In this document: positions 1 to 9,214 of the stretch, piece by piece
Position numbering within the stretch: position 1 is the first letter of the stretch
Layout of the letters: every line of letters starts with the position of its first letter
From: Lachnospiraceae bacterium MC2017
Lineage (GTDB): Bacteria; Bacillota; Clostridia; Lachnospirales; Lachnospiraceae
Assembly: GCA_000701625.1 (NCBI GenBank)
Contig: JNJK01000007.1
Coordinates: 1 to 64,000, forward strand
Direction of reading: 5' to 3'
Length of the DNA: 64,000 nucleotides
Translations under genes and position numbers: made by a program
Notes under the pieces: model-generated
Told to the model about the DNA's origin: nothing
Database searches by the model: none
What the model saw: only the letters and a program-made list of their open reading frames with translations

Positions 1-414
1 TATAAGTTCAAGGTAGAAGACAAGAGTCAGAGAAAGATCGCAAGCGTAACCAAAAAGGGAAAGATCAGCGTAAAGAAGGTTGGAAGCGTAAAAGTTTCGC
101 TTTTCAGGAAAGCTAAGAAAGGTAAGTGGGAAAAGGTTGAGGAGCAAACGGTCAAGACCGAGCTTCCTGCAGTTACGAAGAGGATAACTAACCTGAAAGT
201 TGGTGATACGCTTGAAGCTTCGAGCTTTATCACGAATCAGAGTGAACTGCTAAATAAACCAACGTCCTATGAATCTACTAATAAAAAAGTTGCTACGGTT
301 GACAGCACAACCGGCAAAATAACGATCCTTAAAAAAGGTAAGACAAGGATCCGGATAATCTACGGCACCGGAGATGGCTCAGCGGTCTACACGACAAGAC
401 TAATGGTGAAATAA
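1..414 (+). CDS. C-terminal end of a Big-like (Ig-fold) surface protein, 5' end outside the window
   Basis: The frame is open from the first base and stops at 412-414, giving 137 residues. The sequence is rich in Lys, Val and Thr. It contains the pattern typical of bacterial Ig-like Big_2 domains: a strand ending in 'KKVATVDSTTGKITILKKG' followed by a short Gly/Thr segment. Such domains are stalk or adhesion modules of secreted and wall-bound proteins. No LPXTG sorting motif or C-terminal anchor is present, so the protein is either secreted or held by domains upstream of the window. A strong terminator follows about 80 bases downstream. The exact family and full length cannot be judged. Confidence 0.7.
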   Translation, partial: YKFKVEDKSQRKIASVTKKGKISVKKVGSVKVSLFRKAKKGKWEKVEEQTVKTELPAVTKRITNLKVGDTLEASSFITNQSELLNKPTSYESTNKKVATVDSTTGKITILKKGKTRIRIIYGTGDGSAVYTTRLMVK

Positions 415-492
415 GGTGACGTCAGGGTCAAAAGGTACAAATCCGATCGTGCTTGCACAAAGAGGATTTGGAACTTGGGACCCACAAAACAA

Positions 493-537
493 AAATTTCC
501 ACAACTCGTAGAAATACGAGTTGTGGAAATTTTTTTA
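493..537 (+). terminator. Intrinsic terminator with perfect 18-bp stem and GAAA loop
   Basis: Positions 493-510 are exactly complementary to 515-532 around a GAAA tetraloop, followed by a T run to 537. It ends the transcript of the Big-domain gene and insulates the response regulator. Confidence 0.92.
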
Positions 538-634
538 TCCGATATTTTACTGAATCATGTGCAAAAATGTGTATGATATAGGTGTACGTTTTTGGAATGC
601 TGCAAAAAGTTTGGGAGAAACATGGAGAATCCAG

Positions 635-1348
635 ATGAATATATTTTTGATCGAAGATGATGAAGCAATAGGGATGGGACTTAAGTATTCCCTTGAAAAG
701 GAAGGATACAGCGTGGTGCTCGGGAAATCCAAAGCAGACGCGGTTTTATTTTGGAAGAGTGGTTTTTTTGATCTGTGTATCCTGGACATAAATCTGCCGG
801 ATGGAAACGGATATGATGTATGTAAATTTATAAAAGAAAAGGAAGATGTGCCGGTGATATTTTTAACGGCAAATGATGCGGAAGTAAACGTGGTAATGGG
901 ACTGGAAATGGGAGCTGACGACTATATCTGCAAGCCATTCAGGATAAATGAGCTGATGGCACGGATAAGAACGGTACTTCGGAGAAGCGGGAGAAGCGAA
1001 AGTAAGGCATCGGGTGATACGGAAGGAATTTTGAAGATAAAGAATCTCCGTATATATACAAACGAAGCCAAGGTAGCGGTTATTAATGACAAAACAGGCA
1101 TGGAAGAACCGGTGGAACTTACTGCGCTGGAGTATAGACTTCTTCTTTCTTTCTGCAATAATCGGGGAAATGTCATGACGAGAAATCAGCTCCTCGAAAA
1201 TATGTGGGACGTGAGTGGTGACTTTGTAAATGACAATACGCTTACGGTTTATATCAAGAGACTTCGTGATAAGATAGAAAAGAACCCGTCGGAACCCGAG
1301 ATAATAAAAACAGTCCGGGGTATGGGTTACATCGTGGAAAAGGCGTAA
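635..1348 (+). CDS. OmpR/PhoB-family response regulator (BceR-like)
   Basis: This is a transcription factor of a two-component system. The N-terminal receiver domain (about residues 1-115) has the acidic pair EDD at 7-9, the phospho-accepting aspartate at D51 in 'LDINLPDGNG', and the conserved Lys in 'CKPF'. A winged-helix Trans_reg_C domain fills the C-terminal half, ending 'TVRGMGYIVEKA'. An in-frame ATG exists at 557, but the ATG at 635 starts the receiver fold directly and has GGAG seven bases upstream, so 635 is chosen. It lies 12 bases before the histidine kinase and upstream of an ABC transporter of the antimicrobial-peptide type, which suggests BceR-like control of that transporter. 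Confidence 0.9.
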   Translation: MNIFLIEDDEAIGMGLKYSLEKEGYSVVLGKSKADAVLFWKSGFFDLCILDINLPDGNGYDVCKFIKEKEDVPVIFLTANDAEVNVVMGLEMGADDYICKPFRINELMARIRTVLRRSGRSESKASGDTEGILKIKNLRIYTNEAKVAVINDKTGMEEPVELTALEYRLLLSFCNNRGNVMTRNQLLENMWDVSGDFVNDNTLTVYIKRLRDKIEKNPSEPEIIKTVRGMGYIVEKA

Positions 1349-1360
1349 CGGTTAAATATC

Positions 1361-2365
1361 ATGTTTATTATTAATAACAAAGAATTCAATAAATTGATCA
1401 TTGCAGCAACCTTATTTACGGTTGCTGCTTCTGTATGCGGATTTATTTTTGCCGGAGTGGCAGCGGCAGTGTTGATAGTGCTCATCGGAGTGAGCTTAAG
1501 CATCGTGTTTACGATCACAACATATAGGCGTATTGCTGATATACAGGCACTTAATTCATATCTCACAAAGGTTCTCTCAGGTGGAGAAGCACCAAATATA
1601 CTTGATCAGGAAGAGGGGGAATTGTCGATACTAAAGACAAATATCTACAAAGTCACAACCACCCTTAAATACCAGAAAGAACTCTTATCGAAAGACAAAA
1701 AGGCTCTGGCAGATGCGATCGCGGATATCAGTCATCAGCTGAAAACACCGCTGACATCAATGATGGTAATGAATGATCTCCTGGAATCGGAAGATGACGC
1801 GGAAAAAAGAGCGGAGTTTATAAGGACACAGTCAAAGCAGTTAGACAGGATGAACTGGCTCATACAGACTCTCTTAAAACTCTCAAAGATAGATGCCGGA
1901 ACGATAATCATGAAGTCGGAAGAAGTACCGGCAGAGGCAATGATCGAGGAGGCGATGAAATCCTTTGAAGTGCTTATGGAATTAAAGAATATAAAGTACG
2001 TTCACAGGTCTTCGGATATTTCAATAAAGTGTGACAAAAACTGGACTACAGAAGCGATCCAAAATATCGTAAAGAACTGCATAGAGCATATGGAGAGCGA
2101 AGATACGCTTACTGTCTCCGTAAATGAGACAAATATCTATAAAGAAATATTGATAGAGGACACAGGATGCGGAATAGAAGAAAGTGATCTGCCGCATATA
2201 TTTGAACGATTTTATAAAGGCAAAAACTCGGGTGAAAACAGCGTAGGGATAGGACTCGCTCTTGCAAAGTCAGTGATCACAAACCAGCACGGGGATATAG
2301 TAGTCAACAGTACCGTAGGAGAAGGTACGAAGTTTTTCATAAGATTCTATAAGACGATCGTTTAG
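1361..2365 (+). CDS. Intramembrane-sensing histidine kinase (BceS-like)
   Basis: The kinase has 334 residues. Two transmembrane helices (about 11-32 and 34-53) are separated by almost no extracellular loop, the hallmark of intramembrane-sensing kinases that read the state of a partner ABC transporter instead of binding ligand directly. The H-box 'DISHQLKTPLTS' carries the phospho-accepting histidine at H125. The ATPase domain shows an N-box (NIVKNCIEH), G1 (DTGCGI) and G2 (GIGLAL). It is co-transcribed with the response regulator. In known Bce systems the kinase and permease form a sensory complex; that is inferred here from domain layout and gene order. Confidence 0.9.
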   Translation: MFIINNKEFNKLIIAATLFTVAASVCGFIFAGVAAAVLIVLIGVSLSIVFTITTYRRIADIQALNSYLTKVLSGGEAPNILDQEEGELSILKTNIYKVTTTLKYQKELLSKDKKALADAIADISHQLKTPLTSMMVMNDLLESEDDAEKRAEFIRTQSKQLDRMNWLIQTLLKLSKIDAGTIIMKSEEVPAEAMIEEAMKSFEVLMELKNIKYVHRSSDISIKCDKNWTTEAIQNIVKNCIEHMESEDTLTVSVNETNIYKEILIEDTGCGIEESDLPHIFERFYKGKNSGENSVGIGLALAKSVITNQHGDIVVNSTVGEGTKFFIRFYKTIV

Positions 2366-2373
2366 TTTTAAAG

Positions 2374-2387
2374 TGACAAAATTGTAA
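2374..2387. promoter_or_regulatory. Candidate BceR-type operator before the ABC transporter
   Basis: The sequence TGACAAAATTGTAA fits the inverted-repeat consensus TNACA-N4-TGTAA that I recall for BceR-like regulators. It lies just after the kinase stop codon and about 100 bases before the ATPase start, where an activator site for the transporter promoter is expected. The match is seen in the sequence; binding is inferred. Confidence 0.6.
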
Positions 2388-2490
2388 TAAAAAAGTCACC
2401 GGAAAGTAAGGTGGGAAATGTAACCTGTTCTCAGAGTAAAGAGATGGCAGTACACAGGTGTCACTCACTTGAGAAAGGAGATAATCATAC

Positions 2491-3186
2491 ATGAAGATAT
2501 TGGAAATCAAAAATCTTTGCAAGATATATGGCGAGGGAGAAACAAGAGTTGATGCGCTGAGAAACGTTTCCTTTGACGTAGAGCAGGGAGAATTCGTTGC
2601 GATAGTAGGTCCCTCCGGTTCCGGAAAGTCAACGCTCATGCACATACTCGGAGGTGTTGATGTCCCGACGACAGGAATCGTAAATATAGCCGGAACTAAC
2701 ATTGGTGGGCTTAATGAGACAAAACTTGCGATCTTCCGCAGGAGAAACATCGGACTCATCTATCAGTTTTACAATCTCATTCCCATTTTGAATGTAGAAG
2801 AAAATATGACACTTCCGCTTTTGCTAGATGACAGAAAGCCTGATAAAAAGCTGCTGCATGATCTGGTAGAAAAACTTGGACTGAAGGACAGACTGAAGCA
2901 TCTGCCGAATCAGTTGTCAGGTGGTCAGCAGCAGAGAGTGTCGATCGGACGCGCTCTCATGAATCATCCGGCACTACTTCTTGCGGATGAGCCGACAGGA
3001 AATCTTGATTCTGAAAACAGTAAGGAGATAATCACACTTCTAAGGAAATTCAACAGGGAGAATAATCAGACAGTCATCATCATTACTCATGACGAGCGGA
3101 TAGCACTTGCTGCCGACCGTGTGATCACCATAGAAGACGGAATGATCACCAGAGATTCAAAGAGATTGGGGGTCATGGCATCATGA
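2491..3186 (+). CDS. ABC transporter ATP-binding protein, BceA/MacB/LolD type
   Basis: A 231-residue ATPase with all motifs intact: Walker A GPSGSGKST, signature LSGGQQQRV, Walker B LLLADEP and the switch histidine in THDE. The start has AAAGGAG at a good distance. Its stop overlaps the permease start by four bases (ATGA type), so the two are translationally coupled. It belongs to the MacB-like mechanotransmission class that moves or frees cell-wall-active antibiotics. The preceding two-component system makes a role in resistance to peptide antibiotics acting on lipid II the best guess. The actual substrate cannot be read from sequence. Confidence 0.92.
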   Translation: MKILEIKNLCKIYGEGETRVDALRNVSFDVEQGEFVAIVGPSGSGKSTLMHILGGVDVPTTGIVNIAGTNIGGLNETKLAIFRRRNIGLIYQFYNLIPILNVEENMTLPLLLDDRKPDKKLLHDLVEKLGLKDRLKHLPNQLSGGQQQRVSIGRALMNHPALLLADEPTGNLDSENSKEIITLLRKFNRENNQTVIIITHDERIALAADRVITIEDGMITRDSKRLGVMAS

Positions 3187-5759
3187 ATATCATTGCAAGA
3201 CTCACAATGAGGCATCTTCTCGGGAATAAAAAGAGGTCTATAGTAACGATCCTTGGTATCGCTACAGCGACAGCGCTTATCGGCGCGATCCTTTTAGGAG
3301 TTTTCTCTGTTTTTAAGTTTGTAGGCGTCATTTCTACACAGTCAGAGGGATACGCGCAGGCAAGTTTTACAGAGGTCACGGAAAGTCAGATTTCAGAGAT
3401 AAAGAGTGATAAAAGAATAGCGACAGCCGGTATTTGTGACAGGAATCCGGATACAAGCGGAGTACGGATCAACAGTGGCAAGGGTGCCAGATTTGAAGTC
3501 GGAAATATTGCTCATGCGGACATTGGTTATTACCTCATGGAAGTAGTATGTGATTACGAGGGAACACTTCCGGATAATTCAAATGAGATAGCAGTGGAAG
3601 AAGCATTTCTAAAGGATAACGGACTGGATGTAAAGGTTGGAGATATTCTAACGTTTGATCAGGGCTACAGATATGTGACCGATGAAAATGACAAGACTAT
3701 GGTCATAGGCGGAAGCTATCGCTCTGATGAGAAGTTTGTGGCAAATTCGGCAGACAGCTGTATAGTGACAGCCATCCTGCACGGAAACAGACCGACAGCC
3801 GGATGGGATATCCTCCGTGGTATGGATGATACGTATTGCCCTGTACAAAAAAATGCAGAAGTGAGGATCATGCTTAAAAACTGTGATCACACGGCGATAA
3901 AGCAGTTAAAGTCGATCATAGAGAAGTATGGCATCACCAAATTTGAATTTAATACAGAGTATCTTGTAAGTGTCTTTGCTTTTGAAGGAAGCGGAGGCGA
4001 TTACAAAGGATTTTTTATCATGCTGGGCATAGGTCTCATTATAGTAGTGATCACTTCTGTAATACTGATAGTAAATTCTATCGGGATGTCGCTTACGGAG
4101 AGGATGCGATATCTCGGGATGCTGGCAAGTGTGGGCGCCACCGGGAGGCAAAAAAGAACCTCCATCTATTGTGAAGGATTTATACTGGGCGTGTTTGGGA
4201 TTCCTCTGGGACTCCTATTTGGATATATAGGAACCCGTATCACGTTGTCTGTCTTAGGCGCCAGAATACTTGAGACTGATATGTTGATCGGAGCGGAAGG
4301 AATGAGAGGAAGCATACCTATCGTATGCGCGCCGTGGGTGATAGGTACGATAATCATTTGCTCTGCGTTTACCATCTGGATATCAGTCCTCGTACCTGCA
4401 CTCAAGGCTTCAAAGATCATGCCGATAGATGCGCTTAGAGAGAGTAATACGATAAAGGTCAGGGCAAAGAAATTGCGCGTTAATCCGGTCGTTCATAAGA
4501 TATTTGGCTATGAAGGAGAGCTGGCGTATAAAAATATCAAGCGAAACGGCATAAAGGGAACAGTCATAACAGTGACTATCGCCGTATCTATAGTATTATT
4601 CCTGACAATAGATTATCTGTGTAATTCCATAGAAAGTGCCAATAGCTACGACATTGACCTGCCGTATCAGCTCATTGCCACCTGCGAGCTTTCAAAGGGT
4701 GAGAAGCTCAGAGATGATCTAAGCCGGATGGATGGCGTAGACAAGGTATTCTGCGCAGAGTCTATCGAGTATCTCTTTAAGGATTATCCTGAGAAAAATC
4801 TGTATGCAGCAAATACGGATATCGCGAATCCTGATTTTCTGACAGACAATTACAAAAAATTGCAGATAGACGGAATGGTGCTTACAGTTATAGATGATGC
4901 GGATTTTCGCAAACTTCTGAAAGACAACGGCTTATCTGAAGATAAGTATTTCGGTGACACGCTTCGAGGAGTCCTTTTGAATAATCTCAGGCATGAGAAG
5001 GGGATGGACAACGTTTTTAATACAGGAATAATAGGACAGAGCCTTCACTATGATAAGCCGGAGGGAAATTTCCCGGCAGTTGAGATAGGTGACTTTGTAA
5101 AATATGATCCGAAAAATTATGTTTTTGACCTGATGCCAAAGGGAACAGTAGCTGTATTTGTGCCGGATTCATTCTTTCATGAAAAAGCGATAGAAACGAT
5201 TCCTGAGGAAAAAATGACCTGCGACCTGGGCGTGGTGACTTCTATTCCAAAGGAACTTAATGAAAAGATCTATACCATGATGGAAGAAGAGGGGTATACG
5301 AATTACAGCTGTACTGATATGACAGGAATGCTGGCGATCACAAAGACTGTTACGCTGATACTTAAAACTGTTATGTATGGCTTTGCGACACTTCTGACTC
5401 TCATTGCTGTTGCAAATATCATCAATACTATTTCGACAGGAGTACTCCTTAGGCGCAAGGAATTTGCAATGTACAAATCTGTCGGAATGGCGAGTGGCGG
5501 CTTTAAGAAGATGATAAGACTTGAGACATTTCTGTATGGTGTCAGAGCATTGAGTTTTGGACTTCCTGTGTCACTCCTTTTGAGTTTTATGATGTACAGA
5601 GCTTTTGATAACAAGCTATACACATTTACACCTGACCTGCTCATGTATGCAGCAGTCACTATCGGAGTATTTGCGATAGTAGGTCTCAGTATGGCGCTTA
5701 GCATAAACAAGATAAAAGACGACAATATCATAGAAGCACTAAAAGAGGACGCAGTGTGA
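3183..5759 (+). CDS. FtsX-like ABC permease (BceB-like), 858 residues
   Basis: A large integral membrane protein with two FtsX/MacB cores. The N-terminal helix (about 18-40) is followed by an extracytoplasmic region. A three-helix block lies at about 280-420 with 'SIGMSLTERMRYLGMLASVGATGRQ'-like FtsX signatures, and a second large extracytoplasmic part at about 470-700 precedes a final block with 'LLRRKEFAMYKSVGM'. This duplicated layout resembles MacB-superfamily exporters with two FtsX units more than the ten-helix BceB of Bacillus, whose single large loop lies between helices 7 and 8. Coupling to the ATPase and proximity to an intramembrane-sensing kinase support an antibiotic-sensing and resistance function. 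Confidence 0.87.
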   Translation: MNIIARLTMRHLLGNKKRSIVTILGIATATALIGAILLGVFSVFKFVGVISTQSEGYAQASFTEVTESQISEIKSDKRIATAGICDRNPDTSGVRINSGKGARFEVGNIAHADIGYYLMEVVCDYEGTLPDNSNEIAVEEAFLKDNGLDVKVGDILTFDQGYRYVTDENDKTMVIGGSYRSDEKFVANSADSCIVTAILHGNRPTAGWDILRGMDDTYCPVQKNAEVRIMLKNCDHTAIKQLKSIIEKYGITKFEFNTEYLVSVFAFEGSGGDYKGFFIMLGIGLIIVVITSVILIVNSIGMSLTERMRYLGMLASVGATGRQKRTSIYCEGFILGVFGIPLGLLFGYIGTRITLSVLGARILETDMLIGAEGMRGSIPIVCAPWVIGTIIICSAFTIWISVLVPALKASKIMPIDALRESNTIKVRAKKLRVNPVVHKIFGYEGELAYKNIKRNGIKGTVITVTIAVSIVLFLTIDYLCNSIESANSYDIDLPYQLIATCELSKGEKLRDDLSRMDGVDKVFCAESIEYLFKDYPEKNLYAANTDIANPDFLTDNYKKLQIDGMVLTVIDDADFRKLLKDNGLSEDKYFGDTLRGVLLNNLRHEKGMDNVFNTGIIGQSLHYDKPEGNFPAVEIGDFVKYDPKNYVFDLMPKGTVAVFVPDSFFHEKAIETIPEEKMTCDLGVVTSIPKELNEKIYTMMEEEGYTNYSCTDMTGMLAITKTVTLILKTVMYGFATLLTLIAVANIINTISTGVLLRRKEFAMYKSVGMASGGFKKMIRLETFLYGVRALSFGLPVSLLLSFMMYRAFDNKLYTFTPDLLMYAAVTIGVFAIVGLSMALSINKIKDDNIIEALKEDAV

Positions 5760-5779
5760 CCGTCTGACGCAGATCAAAA

Positions 5780-5828
5780 CAGGCAGCCTTTATTCACAAG
5801 AAGTGGAAAAGGCTGCCTGTAGGTATTT
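5780..5828. terminator. Bidirectional terminator between convergent permease and GH32 genes
   Basis: Positions 5780-5791 (CAGGCAGCCTTT) pair with 5808-5819. A T-rich run follows on the plus strand, and an A-rich run precedes it, giving U's on the minus strand. It lies between two convergent genes. Confidence 0.85.
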
Positions 5829-5843
5829 TTTCGGTGAAAATGT

Positions 5844-7349
5844 TCAATATTTTAATGTAAGACAAACTATGTTCAGTTCTGCGTCCGGGGCTTTGAAGGT
5901 GATCCCGTCCCATGCAGGATCGCTTTCATATAAGGTTCCGCTAAGTACCTCGGATCCGTCGTTTACAAATATTTCAAATGAAAATCTGTCCAGCAGAACA
6001 CGAAGCTTAAGTTTTTTACCGTTTTCTTCGCCTCTGATCTCGACTTCACGTCGGTTTTCTATGGAAGCAGTTCTGCCGGCATGGCTTCTGTCGACAACAA
6101 GGCGGTTAGTTACGCCGTCATATTCTACGGATACATATTTTCTGTCCGGATCTTTATCATCTACTGCGAATTTCATGCAGAAGTCTTTAAGATATTTTCC
6201 TTTTCCGTCAGCTTCTACAGTTATGTCTACAGTTTTTCCGCGTATTCCGTCAAATGAGGTCTCATCTGCGGCCTGTCCTGTAGCGGAGACTGCAGAGTCG
6301 TAACACTCCTCGATCTCCCGGATCGGCATCTGATACAGGTGTCCGTTCTTTATGCGAAGTTCACGGGGGAAGGTCATCTGTCCGTTCCATTTATAGCCGG
6401 TGGGAGCGCATTTTGCTCCGTCAGGGTCTGCCATCCATGCTATCAATACTCGTCGGCCGTCAGGAGTTAGAATGGTCTGAGGGGCATAGAAGTCGAATCC
6501 GAGATCGAGATTTTGACAGCTGTCATCTCTAAAATCCATCCCGATCTTGTCATAATCTCCTATAAAAGCATATGCACAGTGTCCGCCTCTGAAACATGGA
6601 TCAAAATTTTGCACGTCTGTTGCGGACAGAATAAGTATGCTTTTTTTATCCACTTCAAAGAAGTCAGGGCATTCCCACATCTGACCAAAACGTCCGTCAT
6701 TTTTCATTAGGACACCGCGATACTCCCAGTTTACCGCATCGTAGGATTTATATATCACGATGGAACCAAGACCGGTTTCCAGCATACGAATAGCGAGAAC
6801 ACAGAAATATTCTCCGTTCTCATACCATATACAGGGGTCTCTGAAATCTGCCGGTTTTCCACCTTCAGGCATGTCGTGAATTCCTATGACCGGATTTTCC
6901 GGCAAGCGTTCATAGGTTGTCCCATCGCCCTTAATGATGCACTGTGTCTCTACAGATTCTTCAAAGATCGGATTTTCCGCGTCTTCATCGGGCAGACTCT
7001 GGTAATGCGCCGTATACATGATGAGGTGGCTGCCGTCAGGATCTATAATGGCGCTGCCTGAGTAACAGCCTGTCTCATAGTCGGCTTCAGGTGCCATAAA
7101 CACAGGCTTTCTTTCCCAATGGATCAGATCCTCGGATTCCACATGTCCCCAATGCATCATGGGTGACCAGCGGGTCTGATAGGGCATATATTGATAAAAA
7201 AGATGATATTTTCCGTTGTACCAGGAGAATCCATTTGGATCATTAAGCCATCCTATCGCCGGAGTAATGTGATACAGCGGACGTTCTTCATCTGAAATGA
7301 TCTTTGAGTATTTTTCTTCGTACTTTCTAGCCTGTTCCAAATAATTCAT
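5844..7349 (-). CDS. GH32 beta-fructofuranosidase (sucrose/fructo-oligosaccharide hydrolase)
   Basis: A cytosolic GH32 enzyme of 501 residues with no signal peptide. The family signature WLNDPNG near residue 34 contains the catalytic nucleophile Asp. FRDPCIW supplies the transition-state-stabilising RDP motif, and WECPDFF contains the acid/base Glu. A C-terminal beta-sandwich follows. Expected substrates are sucrose, sucrose-6-phosphate or short fructans. An upstream TTG is in frame, but the ATG at 7349 is preceded by GGAGGG at eight bases, so that start is used. No sugar transporter or fructokinase is adjacent, so it looks monocistronic. Confidence 0.93.
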   Translation of the reverse strand: MNYLEQARKYEEKYSKIISDEERPLYHITPAIGWLNDPNGFSWYNGKYHLFYQYMPYQTRWSPMMHWGHVESEDLIHWERKPVFMAPEADYETGCYSGSAIIDPDGSHLIMYTAHYQSLPDEDAENPIFEESVETQCIIKGDGTTYERLPENPVIGIHDMPEGGKPADFRDPCIWYENGEYFCVLAIRMLETGLGSIVIYKSYDAVNWEYRGVLMKNDGRFGQMWECPDFFEVDKKSILILSATDVQNFDPCFRGGHCAYAFIGDYDKIGMDFRDDSCQNLDLGFDFYAPQTILTPDGRRVLIAWMADPDGAKCAPTGYKWNGQMTFPRELRIKNGHLYQMPIREIEECYDSAVSATGQAADETSFDGIRGKTVDITVEADGKGKYLKDFCMKFAVDDKDPDRKYVSVEYDGVTNRLVVDRSHAGRTASIENRREVEIRGEENGKKLKLRVLLDRFSFEIFVNDGSEVLSGTLYESDPAWDGITFKAPDAELNIVCLTLKY

Positions 7350-7512
7350 AGGCGGTTCCCTCCGCAAGAATCGATTTCCGTATACCTACATTGTTTTTCG
7401 GATAAAAAACGATTTTTATTAATACATACGTTATATAAAGGATGTAAGGGGCAGGGATACTTTTGCCGATAGATATTTTGGAAGTGCGTTACCATCATAA
7501 ATGTGCGAAGTC

Positions 7513-7547
7513 GTTACGTGAGCGAGTTGTAAGCGGGTGACAGTAAC
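7513..7547 (+). repeat. Dispersed palindromic repeat, copy 1 (GTTAC...GTAAC)
   Basis: A 35-base element beginning GTTACGTGAGCGAG and ending GACAGTAAC. Related copies lie at 10449-10484 and, inverted, at 42716-42751. It is located 22 bases before the acyltransferase start codon, within the leader region. Confidence 0.7.
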
Positions 7548-7568
7548 GATTTATCTGGGGGTACTGAC

Positions 7569-8636
7569 ATGAATAATCCGGGGAGACAGGTAGAAATAGA
7601 TATTGCGAAAGGAATAGCTATCATAGGCATGATATTTGTACATGCTGAGGAGTACTTTTATAACGAAAGTATCCCCTGGGCGATACAGGTTATCGAGTTT
7701 TTTGGAAGTCCGCCGGCGGCACCGATATTCATGATGGCGCTTGGGGTTGGGATCGTTTATTCAAAAAATAACTCTCCATCTCAGCTTGCAAAGCGCGGGT
7801 TATCTATGTTGGGACTTAGCTACGTATATAATTTTCTGGTGTATGCGCTGCCGCATCTCATTGTGTATTTCAGGGATGGAGACGCAGAAAAGCTGCCTAC
7901 AGCTATAGAGGAATTTGCAAATGTTGACATCCTGCAGTTTGCATCATTGGCGTTTCTGACCTTTGCGCTGATAAAAAAGATAAATTTAAAGACCAGGCCA
8001 CTTATCGTATGCACATTGTTAGTAGTTGCTGTTGGTGAGTGGATAACAGATCACGTTGTTTTTCCTGAAGGGTTTATCAGATATGCATTTGGACTACTCT
8101 TTGGTACATCGGAAATCGTGTTTTTTCCGTATTGCTCATGGATCATCTTTCCGGTCACGGGATATATCTTTGGGCAGAAGCTGAGCGAATGTTATTCAAA
8201 AAAGGCGTTTTACAAAACTTTGCTAAAGATATTTATGCCGATCTATTTTGTTATGCTCTTTAATTCTCTGGAAATGATCATAGATTTTGGTCAGATAAAG
8301 GGCGATTATCAGATGAGTTATTATCATATGGGCATATACGGCGGCATATGCTTAGCCAGCTTTGCATTGTGGTGGGTTGCCATGTGCTATTATCTCAGCA
8401 AAAAATGGCCGAAATGGCTTCTTGACCGCCTGAAGAAGTTAAGTACAAATATAACGGTCATATATGTGATCCAATATGCGATAATCGTCTATTCATATGT
8501 TTTTATAGCAAAAGAGGACAGTGTGCTGGATATTGCGGATGCCTTGTTTGTAAGTGTCGCGGTATTTTTCGTTTCAGTACGGATAGCGGATAAATACGTG
8601 GAGATGAAAAAAGCGAAAGCACTTAAAGTACAGTAG
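7569..8636 (+). CDS. Multi-span membrane acyltransferase-like protein (HGSNAT/DUF1624 type)
   Basis: A 355-residue protein with about ten hydrophobic helices. It opens with 'VEIDIAKGIAIIGMIFVH', the N-terminal signature of the heparan-alpha-glucosaminide N-acetyltransferase-like family, in which a membrane helix carries a conserved Asp and His. Bacterial relatives acylate cell-envelope glycans or have unknown substrates. The start has a GGGGG ribosome site seven bases upstream. It stands alone between a divergent GH32 gene and a convergent XRE gene, so context gives no substrate. Annotation as a membrane acyltransferase is fair; the acyl donor and acceptor are unknown. Confidence 0.75.
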   Translation: MNNPGRQVEIDIAKGIAIIGMIFVHAEEYFYNESIPWAIQVIEFFGSPPAAPIFMMALGVGIVYSKNNSPSQLAKRGLSMLGLSYVYNFLVYALPHLIVYFRDGDAEKLPTAIEEFANVDILQFASLAFLTFALIKKINLKTRPLIVCTLLVVAVGEWITDHVVFPEGFIRYAFGLLFGTSEIVFFPYCSWIIFPVTGYIFGQKLSECYSKKAFYKTLLKIFMPIYFVMLFNSLEMIIDFGQIKGDYQMSYYHMGIYGGICLASFALWWVAMCYYLSKKWPKWLLDRLKKLSTNITVIYVIQYAIIVYSYVFIAKEDSVLDIADALFVSVAVFFVSVRIADKYVEMKKAKALKVQ

Positions 8637-8655
8637 AGAAGAGATGTAAGAAATT

Positions 8656-8694
8656 GACCCTGACACTGCATTGTTGTAGTGTCAGGGTCTTGTA
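8656..8694. terminator. Intrinsic terminator between convergent genes
   Basis: GACCCTGACACT (8656-8667) pairs perfectly with 8678-8689 around a ten-base loop, between the convergent acyltransferase and XRE genes. The T tract is weak, so it may act mainly by its strong stem. Confidence 0.75.
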
Positions 8695-8698
8695 ATGT

Positions 8699-9214
8699 TT
8701 ATCGGACAGATTTCTGTATTTCTTCCAGCTTTGACTTATCGATCTTTCCGGAAGCGATGGTGTTATTTACCCAGAGCTTCAGAGAATCTACGGTCATTGA
8801 GATCTGCTGGAGTTTATCCTGTATCATGACGAAGTCTTCAAGTTCGTCATCTTGGATCTCTCCGTCAGCAGCAATCTCGATGAGTCTGTCGCGATCCTGG
8901 TTTACAGCGTTTAACGAAGCAAGCATTTCCAGAATTATCTGCGGAAGAGCCTGCTTTTTTACTTCAGGTACATATATTTTACCGATAGCGCACTCGTGTG
9001 TGCAGTAATAGTTGCAGAGATCGGGTTTTTTATAAACCTCTGACATGCGGATCACATCTTCCGGACGCGGAACGGTCTTTTCGTCTTCGTATTTTTCAAT
9101 CTGGCTTTCAGAAATGCATTCCAGCATTTCGCTCGCTTTAGCGCGGGACCATTTCAGATCTTCGCGGCTTGTCTGATAGATATTCTTATTTGGTTTAATC
9201 GACGCTCTTCCCAA
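8699..9214 (-). CDS. XRE-type helix-turn-helix regulator with Cys-containing middle segment
   Basis: A 171-residue protein. Residues about 12-65 form a Cro/CI-type helix-turn-helix: 'SREDLKWSRAKASEMLECISESQIEKYE' followed by 'TVPRPEDVIRMSEVYKKPDLC'. Next comes a cysteine- and histidine-bearing segment, NYYCTHECAIG, then an alpha-helical tail. Similar DNA-binding proteins with this CTHEC motif occur in clostridia, but I know no assigned function. The cysteines could bind metal or sense redox state; this is inference. The start codon is TTG, supported by GAGAGGAG six bases upstream. It is transcribed away from the lipoprotein gene. Confidence 0.75.
   Translation of the reverse strand: MGRASIKPNKNIYQTSREDLKWSRAKASEMLECISESQIEKYEDEKTVPRPEDVIRMSEVYKKPDLCNYYCTHECAIGKIYVPEVKKQALPQIILEMLASLNAVNQDRDRLIEIAADGEIQDDELEDFVMIQDKLQQISMTVDSLKLWVNNTIASGKIDKSKLEEIQKSVR

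Noticed and set aside
1361-1566. Minus-strand frames opposite the two-component genes
   Set aside because: They are short, unmotivated by any promoter or ribosome site, and antisense to well-defined domains.
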